64,000 bases of DNA, from the NCBI RefSeq assembly GCF_042652345.1, contig NZ_JBHSJJ010000009.1:124001-188000 (forward strand), in the 5' to 3' direction. Origin of the DNA: Negadavirga shengliensis. GTDB lineage: Bacteria > Bacteroidota > Bacteroidia > Cytophagales > Cyclobacteriaceae. The notes below the pieces were generated by a model. The model made no database searches and had not been told where the DNA came from. It was given only the letters and a program-made list of their open reading frames with translations. Made by a program: the position numbers and the translations under genes. This document shows positions 37,019 through 45,580 of this stretch, piece after piece. Position 1 is the first letter of the stretch. Each line of letters opens with the position of its first letter.

Positions 37019-38407
37019 TCAATACCCAAGTGTCTTCATCATGCTTTCACTGTTCTGCTCAGGGGCAAACAGCCTGTGGGTAACCTCGCCATCCTTATCC
37101 CTGTCAATGATCACGTGTTTGGGAGCCGGAATCAAGCAATGTTGAATACCTCCGTATCCCCCCAACGATTCCTGATAAGCTCCAGTATGAAAAAAACCTA
37201 TAAATTGCTTTTTGCCATTTTGGATTTTCGGCAAATAAATGTTGAACTGATGGGCTTCTGAATTGTAATAATCCATGCTGTCACAGGTGAGTCCGCCCAG
37301 TGAAATATTATGGTATTCCTCATTCCAATTGTTGATAGCCAACATGATATATTTCTGATTCAGGCCCCAACTATCCGGCAACTGAGTAATAAATGACCCA
37401 TCAATCATGTACCAAAGTTCTTTGTCATTCTGAAGCTTTTCGTCCAGAATGGAATATAGCACTGCCCCGCTTTCCCCTACCGTGTAGCTGCCAAACTCTG
37501 TGAATATGTGAGGTTCAGCGGTGTTGTTCTTTGCACACATCCATTTGATGTTCTTAACAATCTGGTCCGCCATGTACTGATAATCATAATCAAAAAACAC
37601 ATTGGTTTTAATCGGCCAGCCTCCCCCTACATCCATGGTGTCCAACTCAGGGGCTATTTTTTTCAGTTCAACATATTTTTGTATAAACCGGGTAAGTTCC
37701 GACCAGTAATAAGCGGTATCCCTGATGCCTGAATTGATGAAAAAATGAAGCATTTTTAAGCTTACATTGGGATTGTTTTTGATTTTCTCCTCATACAGCT
37801 TGATAATATCCCCGTACCTTACCCCCAACCGGGAAGTATAAAATCCAAAAGTAGGTTCCTCATCGGCTGCTATCCTGATCCCCACCTTGAAGGGTACTTT
37901 GACGTGCTCGAGGTAATAATCGATTTCAGACAGGTTATCCAACACCGGAATACAATTGACAAAACCGTCATTGAGCAATTCTGAAATGTATTGCTTATAC
38001 AGTTCCCTTTTGAACCCGTTGCAAACAATATAGATCTCTTTATCTACCTTCCCTTTTTCATAAAGACTCCTGATCAAAGGGATATCAAAGGTAGAACTGG
38101 TTTCTATATGCACCCCGTTTTTCAAGGCTTCGTCCAGCACAAAACTGAAATGGGATGACTTGGTACAGTAACAGTAAGTATAATCGCCCTTATAATCATG
38201 TGCCTGAATGGCATTGTTGAAGTAGGTCTTCGCGTTTTGGATGTTTTCGGAGATTTTAGGCAGATAGGTTAACTTCAGCGGTGTGCCATAGGTTTGGATG
38301 ATATCCATAAGGTTCACACCGTTAAAGTGGAGTTCATCATTTTCAACCTCGAATTCTTTGGTGGGAAAATCAAAAGTCTGTTTGATCAGATCGATGTATT
38401 TGTTCAT
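37019..38407 (-). CDS. speA: Arginine decarboxylase, alanine-racemase fold (SpeA-like)
   Basis: The 462-residue enzyme is a PLP-dependent decarboxylase making agmatine from arginine for polyamine synthesis. Visible features are YGTPLKLTYLPKI near the N-terminus, the PLP lysine region YCYCTKSSHFSFVL near residue 80, EEPTFGFYTSRLGVRYGD, the glycine-rich MDVGGGWPI, FTEFGSYTVGESGA and the C-terminal LGGLTCDSMDYYN with the catalytic Cys/Asp. It is shorter than the 630-residue SpeA of proteobacteria; this short form is usual in Bacteroidota. Preference for arginine over related substrates is inferred from family. It is a monocistronic gene with its own terminator. Confidence 0.9.
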   Translation of the reverse strand: MNKYIDLIKQTFDFPTKEFEVENDELHFNGVNLMDIIQTYGTPLKLTYLPKISENIQNAKTYFNNAIQAHDYKGDYTYCYCTKSSHFSFVLDEALKNGVHIETSSTFDIPLIRSLYEKGKVDKEIYIVCNGFKRELYKQYISELLNDGFVNCIPVLDNLSEIDYYLEHVKVPFKVGIRIAADEEPTFGFYTSRLGVRYGDIIKLYEEKIKNNPNVSLKMLHFFINSGIRDTAYYWSELTRFIQKYVELKKIAPELDTMDVGGGWPIKTNVFFDYDYQYMADQIVKNIKWMCAKNNTAEPHIFTEFGSYTVGESGAVLYSILDEKLQNDKELWYMIDGSFITQLPDSWGLNQKYIMLAINNWNEEYHNISLGGLTCDSMDYYNSEAHQFNIYLPKIQNGKKQFIGFFHTGAYQESLGGYGGIQHCLIPAPKHVIIDRDKDGEVTHRLFAPEQNSESMMKTLGY

Positions 38408-38564
38408 TTACCTATTGGTAGTCCGTTGATGGTTTGAAACACCAAAATTTGCACGAATTCTTGAAAAATCAAACCGATTCCCTGTCTAATCTGGGGCAAA
38501 TATTAAAAAATTGGTATTAAGGACTTTAATCTTTAGGAGAATAGGGGAAATAAAACCGAATCCC

Positions 38565-38572
38565 TAAATTTG
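38565..38572 (+). promoter_or_regulatory. Candidate -7 box for the small lipoprotein gene
   Basis: TAAATTTG matches TAnnTTTG and lies 37 bases before ATG 38609, a sensible distance. A matching -33 TTG was not seen. Confidence 0.35.
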
Positions 38573-38608
38573 CGATTCTTAAAGTCGTCCCCTTAAACTA
38601 AAACGTCA

Positions 38609-38998
38609 ATGCGCCTCCTGTTTCCGTCTACCCTCTTTTGTATGGTCATCCTTACTTTTACCCTATCATGTGCTTCCCGGCTGGATGCGGGCAGCGTTGA
38701 TCTGGACAATTGGAAAAAAGACAGAAACGGCTGCGAAGGGCTAAGGATCAAGGACCTTGATGAAATCCGGCGTATCAAAAACACCTTTCTGGCCCGAACC
38801 AACCAGGAAATCATCACCACTTTTGGGCGGCCCGACAGGGTAGAACTCGCAGATAAAAGTCAGAGTTTTTTCATCTATTTTCTGGAACCCTCAGACCGCT
38901 GCGCTGCAGAAAGCAAAAAAGAACCTTTAAAGGTTCTTTTCCGGCTTAATGCCATCAACAAGGTCAGCGAAGTATCGGTCACCCATCTTAATCCATAA
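38609..38998 (+). CDS. Small lipoprotein, BamE/SmpA-like
   Basis: The 129-residue product has a lipoprotein signal (FCMVILTFTLSC with lipobox Cys near residue 21). The region RTNQEIITTFGRPDRVEL resembles the 'repeat of helix, then G-x-P' seen in SmpA/BamE-type folds, and FFIYFLEPSDRC with a second cysteine follows. A periplasm-facing lipoprotein is likely; the role is not known. Its last 11 bases overlap the convergent ROK gene. Confidence 0.75.
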   Translation: MRLLFPSTLFCMVILTFTLSCASRLDAGSVDLDNWKKDRNGCEGLRIKDLDEIRRIKNTFLARTNQEIITTFGRPDRVELADKSQSFFIYFLEPSDRCAAESKKEPLKVLFRLNAINKVSEVSVTHLNP

Positions 38999-39911
38999 AA
39001 CAGAGGGCAGCCGCACCCAATATCCCTGCGTTGTTTTCCAAAGTTGCCCGGTTCATCTTTAAATCTTTCAGGTAGTAGGGGGTCAGGTACTGGTTGATGG
39101 TTTTTTCCATTGATGGCTGGATAAATGGAAGCCCCGCCGAAATTCCGCCTCCAAAATAAATCTCCGTCACATCCAGAATACGTATGGTGGACACAATAGC
39201 TTCGCCCAATATTTCGCCCACCTCTGAAAATACTTCCAGGGCTATTTTATTGTTGCTTTTTGCCGCTCCCACCAACAGATGCATCCCCAACTCTTCTCCT
39301 TTCAATTCCCCCAGTTCTTCGGGGTATTTTTCCATCATGCGTTTAGTAATATTCAATATACCATTCCTTCCGATCAGGGGCTCCAGTCTGCTGTTGCCCC
39401 GGGAGAGCATGTGTCCCATTTCCATGGCATTGCCCCTCACTCCCTTAAACACCTCTCTCTCCATGATCAGCGCACTTCCTATTCCCGTTCCCAAAGTAAT
39501 AAAAAGATAGCTCCCTGATGTCTCACTATGCCCGAAATGCAATTCACCCACCGCCGCGGCACTGGCATCATTTTCCAGATGAAAGTCGACCTGGGGATAT
39601 TTCAGCAACAGGCCTTCTTTTAAATTAAAGCCGTTGAGTTCCGGTATAGCAGGTATCTCCAGAGTGGTGGTCCTGTCTTTGCTGACCAATCCCGGCAATC
39701 CTATCCCTACTTTTCTAACTTCCGGATGTTTCTGAAGAAATTTGCCCACCGCTTCCACAAAGGCCAAATTGAACCCTTGGCTACTGCCTCTGAGCACTCC
39801 TGTATCCTCCTTGGAAAAATCCAGTATCTCACCTTTGGGATTGACCAAGCCTACTTTTACATAAGTACCTCCTACATCTATTCCCAAAAAATTCTCCAAT
39901 TGATTATTCAT
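38988..39911 (-). CDS. ROK-family sugar kinase (glucokinase-like)
   Basis: The 307-residue cytoplasmic protein shows the ASKHA fold of ROK kinases: phosphate-1 FLGIDVGGTYVKVGLV, IGLPGLV, catalytic Asp in ENDASAAAVGEL, phosphate-2 LFITLGTGIGSALI, and adenosine motif IYFGGGISAG. The ROK zinc motif CxCGxxGCxE is absent: after EMGHM the sequence reads LSRGNSRLEPLIGRNGI. Zinc-less ROK members exist, and hexokinase activity on glucose or another hexose remains likely. No DNA-binding domain is present, so it is not a repressor. It overlaps the small lipoprotein gene at the 3' end. Confidence 0.9.
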   Translation of the reverse strand: MNNQLENFLGIDVGGTYVKVGLVNPKGEILDFSKEDTGVLRGSSQGFNLAFVEAVGKFLQKHPEVRKVGIGLPGLVSKDRTTTLEIPAIPELNGFNLKEGLLLKYPQVDFHLENDASAAAVGELHFGHSETSGSYLFITLGTGIGSALIMEREVFKGVRGNAMEMGHMLSRGNSRLEPLIGRNGILNITKRMMEKYPEELGELKGEELGMHLLVGAAKSNNKIALEVFSEVGEILGEAIVSTIRILDVTEIYFGGGISAGLPFIQPSMEKTINQYLTPYYLKDLKMNRATLENNAGILGAAALCFMD

Positions 39912-40203
39912 GATAATTAGTTGCTAGATTGAATGCGCTAAAATAGTAAAGAGTTTATATACCTACATAAAATACCGCCAAAAGTCTTTGTTATTATTTC
40001 AAAGGTGATCCAAAAAACAACGATTCATAGGCGCCGGCTCACAGCATATGTTGTAGTTAAAATCGGTGGTAAAAACATGATTATATCATATTCAATTATT
40101 AGTTATAACCATAATATTTATCTTAAATAGTAAAAATACCAGTATTTATTTTTACTTTTTGATTTAAATAGCTATATTTTAACCAACTTAAACCCACAGT
40201 AAC

Positions 40204-40563
40204 ATGAAAATGCATCCCAATGAGCTGTTCTTTTACTACAATCCTGAGCATGATGTAGATAAGAAAATGAGGGCATACACACGTTCCATTTCGAAATATG
40301 TCAATGAAATCAATATCCAAAAAGAGCGGATCACAACCACAGGTTGGCGGATTATTCTGGATAAATTAAACCTAAGACCCAAAGATCTTCTTAACAGGGC
40401 CCATCCGGATTATCAGCATCACATTGCTCACAAAACCTGGGATGATGAAAGCTGGCTCCATATCCTCGTGAATTTTCCGCACCTGATCAAAGCTCCCATT
40501 GCCATCAAACGGGAAAAGGCGGTATTCTGCAATAAGCCTTCTGAAATTTTAAAACTTAGATGA
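40204..40563 (+). CDS. ArsC/Spx-fold protein lacking the catalytic cysteine
   Basis: The 119-residue protein matches arsenate-reductase/Spx/YffB proteins: an initial beta strand (LFFYYNPEHDVDKKM), a long helix ending EINIQKE, TTTGWRIILDKLNLRPKDLLNR, and the end LVNFPHLIKAPIAIKREKAVF that is typical of ArsC. The usual NPxCxxS/R loop reads NPEHDVDKK, so the reactive cysteine is lost. It is thus unlikely to reduce arsenate and may be a Spx-like binding protein. A single gene, convergent with cvfB. Confidence 0.85.
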   Translation: MKMHPNELFFYYNPEHDVDKKMRAYTRSISKYVNEINIQKERITTTGWRIILDKLNLRPKDLLNRAHPDYQHHIAHKTWDDESWLHILVNFPHLIKAPIAIKREKAVFCNKPSEILKLR

Positions 40564-40589
40564 TTCAACGAAAAATAAACCGGGGATTG

Positions 40590-40622
40590 ATCAGGGTAAA
40601 ATTCGGTGATTTTACCCCTGAT
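40590..40622. terminator. Hairpin between convergent genes, probable bidirectional terminator
   Basis: ATCAGGGTAAAAT (40590-40602) pairs with ATTTTACCCCTGAT (40609-40622) with one extra base and a six-base loop. It lies midway between the stops of the ArsC-like gene and cvfB. A T-tract is lacking, but the position is right. Confidence 0.65.
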
Positions 40623-40637
40623 GGTGCATGAGGTATA

Positions 40638-41465
40638 TTAAAGCAGCGCTATCCCCTTGTCGGTAATATTAATGATTTTTTTCTTATAAAGCTGGCCTAT
40701 AGATTGTTTAAAATGCTTTTTGCTCATCCCCAATATCCTTTGGATTTCATCTGAAGGCGTTTTGTCGTGTAGGGGAAGAAATCCATCTTTGCGAAGCTTC
40801 TCCAGAATCCTCTCCGCTCCTTCTTCATATTTTTGCCTTCCAATTGGGGTCAGTTGCAAATCCAACTTACCGTCATCCCTCACTTTTTTAATAAAAGCCC
40901 TGACTTTTTTACCCAGCTGAAGAGGTTCAAACACCTCATTTTGATATAACAACCCTTCAAAACGGCCTTCTATCAATACTTTATATCCCAAATCGGTTTT
41001 TTCAAATACCAGCGCTGCCACCTCCTGGCCGGTTTCAAATCCTCTGGTATCCGTATAGATAAAATCCTTGTACTTGGTGACGCCTATGAGTCTGTCGGTA
41101 CGATGGTCCAAGCATACCCTGACCAGGTGTTTTTCCTCTTTAAAAACGGGTCTGGCCATTTCTGCCTTTGGGACAAAAAGGTCTTTGCTCAATCCCCAGT
41201 CCACAAACGCCCCAAAACGGGTTACTTCTTTGACCTCCATCACCGCAAACTCGTCCAAGAGGGCAATGGGCCTTTCCGTAACCGCCACAGGCCTGTCCTC
41301 ACTGTCCGTATACACAAAAACCTCCATTAAATCACCCTCCTTCTCATTTCCCTGCAAATAACGTTTGGGCAGTAAAACCTCTCCTTCCTCACTCAGTTCC
41401 AGATAAGCCCCATGCTCGGTAAATCGGCTGATGGGTAACTTGGATATAATGCCTAGCTCTATCAT
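40638..41465 (-). CDS. cvfB: S1-domain RNA-binding protein, CvfB family
   Basis: The 275-residue cytoplasmic protein follows the CvfB plan: an N-terminal S1-like section (YLELSEEGEVLLPKRYL), a second OB-fold (VMEVKEVTRFGAFVDWGLSK, DLFVPKAEM), a third (YKVLIEGRFEGLLYQNEVFE, GKKVRAFIKKVRDDGKLDLQL), and a C-terminal winged helix (GMSKKHFKQSIGQLYKKK). CvfB binds RNA and influences virulence-gene expression in Staphylococcus. The role here is unknown. ATG 41465 is the start. A monocistronic gene. Confidence 0.93.
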   Translation of the reverse strand: MIELGIISKLPISRFTEHGAYLELSEEGEVLLPKRYLQGNEKEGDLMEVFVYTDSEDRPVAVTERPIALLDEFAVMEVKEVTRFGAFVDWGLSKDLFVPKAEMARPVFKEEKHLVRVCLDHRTDRLIGVTKYKDFIYTDTRGFETGQEVAALVFEKTDLGYKVLIEGRFEGLLYQNEVFEPLQLGKKVRAFIKKVRDDGKLDLQLTPIGRQKYEEGAERILEKLRKDGFLPLHDKTPSDEIQRILGMSKKHFKQSIGQLYKKKIINITDKGIALL

Positions 41466-41739
41466 TGTTCGAAAACTTTATTCGGGCCGGAGCCCCCTTC
41501 CCTCACAAAAGCACCGTCTGCTGCTTTTTCCAACAAAGGTACACAAATTCCCAGGTTTGGGCCAGATTTATTGAAAAGACAAAAAGGAACCGGCCAAAAA
41601 CAGGTTTTGGTCAATATCATTAACGGAAGGATGCTGAATCAATTAAAGGCTTATGTCAACTGTTCACTTTTTTTTAAACTGAAATCCGATTCTTAAAGAA
41701 ATTGTCTTTCTTTGTGTTAAATTGGAATCCTCCTACCCT

Positions 41740-43173
41740 ATGGAAGAAATCGTAAGAAATGTAAACGATATTGTTTGGAGCAACGCACTTATTGTCCTCT
41801 GCTTAGGCGCCGGTATTTATTTTTCCATCACCACCCGTTTTCTGCAACTGCGATATTTCGGAGAAATGGTCAGGCTGCTGTTTGGAGGCAAAGCTTCTGA
41901 CAAAGGCGTGACGTCCTTTCAGGCATTTGCCATTGCCATTTCGGGCAGGGTCGGCACCGGGAATATTGCCGGAGTGGCCACAGCCATTGCCATGGGGGGG
42001 CCGGGTGCGGTTTTCTGGATGTGGGTGATTGCTTTTCTGGGTTCAGCTTCAGCATTTGTGGAAGCTACCTTAGGTCAGATGTTCAAGGAAATCAAAGGGG
42101 GACAATACCGCGGAGGCCCCGCCTTCTATATTGAAAAAGGGCTGGGAATGAGAGGGTATGCCATGCTTTTTGCTTTTACCACGATATTGAGCACAGCGTT
42201 TTTTCTTCCGGGCGTCCAAAGCAATAGCATCGCGCTGAGCATGCAAAATGCTTTTGCGGTACCTGTTTGGGTCAGCGGACTTGTCATCTGTGTTTTCCTG
42301 GCCCTTATTATTTTCGGTGGGGTGAAACGCATCGGAAAAGTGGCAGAAATCGTGGTTCCTTTTATGGCCGGGGCTTATATTCTTATGGCCATATTCATCA
42401 TGGTATTGAACATCACGGAAATACCCCGAATCATCTTTCTGATCATTTCATCGGCCTTTAATTTAGACGCCACATTCGCGGGAGTATTTGGATTGGCAAT
42501 TTCCTGGGGAATAAAAAGAGGAATTTACAGCAACGAGGCAGGCCAGGGTACCGCTCCCCACGCAGCGGCTGCCGCTGAGGTCAGCCATCCTGCCAAACAG
42601 GGACTTGTCCAGGCATTTTCGGTCTATGTGGATACCCTATTTATCTGCACCGCCACTGCATTTATGATCCTTTTTACCGGTCAATATAACGTCGTCGATC
42701 CGGAAGGAGGGTTTATTGTTGAAAACCTACCCGGTGTTTCTTTTGGACCGGAATTCACCCAAAACGCCATCAGTGTGCACTTTCCCACCCTCGGCGCCGG
42801 GTTTGTAGCCATATCACTTATGTTTTTTGCTTTTACAACCATTATGGCCTATTACTACATTGCAGAAACCAACCTCAGTTACCTGCAAAAAGACAACAAA
42901 CGAAAATGGCCCATCAACTCCCTGAGGATACTGCTTTTGGTCGCTACTTTTTATGGAACTATCCGAACTGCTGAACTTGCCTGGATATTGGGGGACATCG
43001 GTGTCGGCATGATGGCCTGGCTCAATGTCATTGCCATCATTATGCTCAGAAAACCTGCCCTTAAGGCTCTAAAAGACTATATAGCACAAAAAGAAGAGGG
43101 CATGGATCCGCAGTTCGGATCAGATACCCTGGGGGTTAAAAACACCGAAGAGTGGGACAAAATAGAGGCCTGA
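41740..43173 (+). CDS. Sodium:alanine symporter (AGCS family)
   Basis: The 477-residue inner-membrane protein has about eleven helices and the AGCS signature TSFQAFAIAISGRVGTGNIAG, then VATAIAMGGPGAVFWMW, FIEATLGQ-like (here FVEATLGQMFKE), and GIKRGIYSNEAGQGTAPHAAA in the middle. It imports alanine or glycine with sodium. ATG 41740 is chosen; TTG 41722 is also in frame. An ACAD gene and an SLC13-type gene follow within 90 and 21 bases, so an operon is likely, but no functional link to them is clear. Confidence 0.94.
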   Translation: MEEIVRNVNDIVWSNALIVLCLGAGIYFSITTRFLQLRYFGEMVRLLFGGKASDKGVTSFQAFAIAISGRVGTGNIAGVATAIAMGGPGAVFWMWVIAFLGSASAFVEATLGQMFKEIKGGQYRGGPAFYIEKGLGMRGYAMLFAFTTILSTAFFLPGVQSNSIALSMQNAFAVPVWVSGLVICVFLALIIFGGVKRIGKVAEIVVPFMAGAYILMAIFIMVLNITEIPRIIFLIISSAFNLDATFAGVFGLAISWGIKRGIYSNEAGQGTAPHAAAAAEVSHPAKQGLVQAFSVYVDTLFICTATAFMILFTGQYNVVDPEGGFIVENLPGVSFGPEFTQNAISVHFPTLGAGFVAISLMFFAFTTIMAYYYIAETNLSYLQKDNKRKWPINSLRILLLVATFYGTIRTAELAWILGDIGVGMMAWLNVIAIIMLRKPALKALKDYIAQKEEGMDPQFGSDTLGVKNTEEWDKIEA

Positions 43174-43255
43174 TAAATCTGGATCAATTTTTGGATGGCG
43201 CATAAAATGATTAACTTATCCGCGTGATAACAACCATAAACCTGATCCGCAACCC

Positions 43256-45559
43256 ATGCAAAACATCCTTTCCGATCAATCCGGTAATGCTATAGCCCTC
43301 TTACCGACTTTATACGTCGTCTGGTCAGATGCAGTACTAAGCTCCAGGGAATTAAAGACTTTTCAGGATTTTATACGCAGGGTTTCCTGGCTTGACGAAA
43401 ATGATCGCCAAATGCTGCAGGCCAAATTAAGCTATAATGCCCCGCCTACGCGGGAAGAGATGGAGCAGTGGCGCCTGGCTATAAAAAAAAACATTAACGA
43501 GGACACGGAGTACAACAGTTTGGCTTCTATCGGGGTTGATCTCGCCCAGAACCGGTCACCTAAAGATATCCCCGAAAATGATCAGATCAAGTTCAAAAAT
43601 GATCTCTTGACCTTGGAAGAGGATCTTGGGATCATTGGCAAATCTGCTATCTATCTTTTTAAATCCAAACATCCCACTGTCACCACGGCATACAGCACAG
43701 AAGAGGCTTTTGACATCCCGAAGCTTACCTCGATGCTGGATGGCAACCAACAACCCTTGATCAAGGAGATTAAAAAATTACTTTCGGATCCGACTTTTGC
43801 CTACGTAGATCCCGCTGACATTACGGCATACAGAAACCAGGTATTGGATTGGTGCAAAATACTGGCTGACAAGGGTTATGGTGCGGTCGGTTATCCCAAA
43901 GCATATGGAGGGTCAGGGGATATGGAGGCGTATTTTACCGTCATGGAAACGTTGAGCTACCATGACCTGAGTATGGTCATCAAATTTGGCGTTCAGTTCG
44001 GCCTTTGGGGCATGAGTATCCTTTCCTTGGGAACGGAAAAACACCATCAAAAATACTTAAAAGACGTGGGCTCATTGAAGCTGCCAGGCTGCTTCGCCAT
44101 GACAGAAACCAACCATGGTTCCAATGTGAAAGGAATAGAAACCACGGCCACTTACGATCAAAACCACCGGACCTTTACCATCCATACACCCCATTTGGAT
44201 GCCAGAAAAGAATATATCGGCAACGCGGCCCTGCATGGCAGAATGGCCACCGTATTTGCCAAATTAATTATAAATGGACAGGACCATGGGGTAAGTGCCT
44301 TCATCGTTCCGTTAAGGGATGAATCCGGATCCCCTCTTACCGGTATCCACATCGAGGACTGTGGCAGAAAAATGGGCCTTAATGGTGTCGACAACGGGCT
44401 GATTGCCTTTGATCAGGTGGTCATCCCGCAAGAAAACATGCTGGATCGGTTTTCCCGTGTCAACGAAAACGGGGAATTCGAAAGTCCAATCGCCAGTGAC
44501 AACAAGCGGTTTTTCACCATGTTGGGAACGCTGGTCGGCGGAAGAATAGGCATTCCACGCTCTGCGCTGGCTGCTTCCAAGTCAGGGTTGACCATCGCCA
44601 TACGTTATGGAGACCAACGAAGGCAGTTTGGCCCCGAGGGAGGCACAGAAGTTCCTATCCTGAACTACCGCATGCATCAGCGCAGGTTAATCCCGTTGCT
44701 TGCCAAAACCTACGCCTGCCACTTCGCCCTTCAATACGTCACCGAGAGGTTCCTTAACCGTACAGAAGAAGAAATGCTGGAAATAGAGGCACTTGCCGCC
44801 GGCATGAAATCATATGTGACCTGGCATACTACAGCTACCCTCCAGGAATGCCGCGAAGCCTGTGGGGGAAAGGGTTATCTTTCCGAAAACAGGATGGATG
44901 CTTTAAAAAATGATACCGATGTGTATACTACTTTTGAAGGGGATAACACCGTCCTTTTCCAATTGGTGGCCAAAAGCAGGCTCAGCGCCTACAAGGAACA
45001 GTTTGAAAACATGAACCTCTTTACCATCATCAATTATGTGGCCTTGAGAACCAAAACGTCGCTGACGGAAAAAAATCCCCTGATCGTGCGCAACGTGGAC
45101 GAAAAACACCTGCTGGATCCTGATTTTCACCTGAGTGCGTTTGAATACCGGGAAAATGATGTATTGGACTCCGCCGCCAAACGCATCAAAAGATTAATAG
45201 ATGAAGGGATGGATCCTTTTGACGCTATGAATGTATGCCAGCACCATTTGATTACCGTAGGCGAGGCTTATATAGAACGTATTATTCTGCAGCGGTTCAG
45301 TGAAAGGGTTAACCGAACGGAAGACAAGGATATCAGGAAGGTGCTTACTAAACTATGTAATTTATTTGCGCTCTACCAGTTGGAAACCCATAAAGGCTGG
45401 TACCTGGAACAAGGTTATATGGATGGGGTAAAAACCAAGGCCATCCGGAAAATGGTCAATCAACTGTGTTGGGAGATACGGAAAGATGCCGTCCCCTTGG
45501 TCGATGCCTTTGATATCCCCGATCCGTGTTTAGCTGCCCCGATTGCCATTCCATCTTAG
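43256..45559 (+). CDS. Acyl-CoA dehydrogenase / acyl-CoA oxidase-like enzyme
   Basis: The 767-residue flavoenzyme has an N-terminal extension of about 150 residues, then a classical ACAD core: LPGCFAMTETNHGSNVKGIE (FAD and substrate contacts), GGRIGIPRSALAASKSGL, YGDQRRQFG, and ECREACGGKGYLSENRMD. The C-terminal domain has YTTFEGDNTVLFQLVAKSRL, whose Glu is the base typical of acyl-CoA oxidases. The length (600-770) is that of ACOX and large bacterial ACAD rather than short-chain ones. It should oxidise an acyl-CoA to the enoyl-CoA; chain length is unknown. FadD lies about 32 kb away. Confidence 0.92.
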   Translation: MQNILSDQSGNAIALLPTLYVVWSDAVLSSRELKTFQDFIRRVSWLDENDRQMLQAKLSYNAPPTREEMEQWRLAIKKNINEDTEYNSLASIGVDLAQNRSPKDIPENDQIKFKNDLLTLEEDLGIIGKSAIYLFKSKHPTVTTAYSTEEAFDIPKLTSMLDGNQQPLIKEIKKLLSDPTFAYVDPADITAYRNQVLDWCKILADKGYGAVGYPKAYGGSGDMEAYFTVMETLSYHDLSMVIKFGVQFGLWGMSILSLGTEKHHQKYLKDVGSLKLPGCFAMTETNHGSNVKGIETTATYDQNHRTFTIHTPHLDARKEYIGNAALHGRMATVFAKLIINGQDHGVSAFIVPLRDESGSPLTGIHIEDCGRKMGLNGVDNGLIAFDQVVIPQENMLDRFSRVNENGEFESPIASDNKRFFTMLGTLVGGRIGIPRSALAASKSGLTIAIRYGDQRRQFGPEGGTEVPILNYRMHQRRLIPLLAKTYACHFALQYVTERFLNRTEEEMLEIEALAAGMKSYVTWHTTATLQECREACGGKGYLSENRMDALKNDTDVYTTFEGDNTVLFQLVAKSRLSAYKEQFENMNLFTIINYVALRTKTSLTEKNPLIVRNVDEKHLLDPDFHLSAFEYRENDVLDSAAKRIKRLIDEGMDPFDAMNVCQHHLITVGEAYIERIILQRFSERVNRTEDKDIRKVLTKLCNLFALYQLETHKGWYLEQGYMDGVKTKAIRKMVNQLCWEIRKDAVPLVDAFDIPDPCLAAPIAIPS

Positions 45560-45580
45560 TACCATTTTTTATACAATTCA

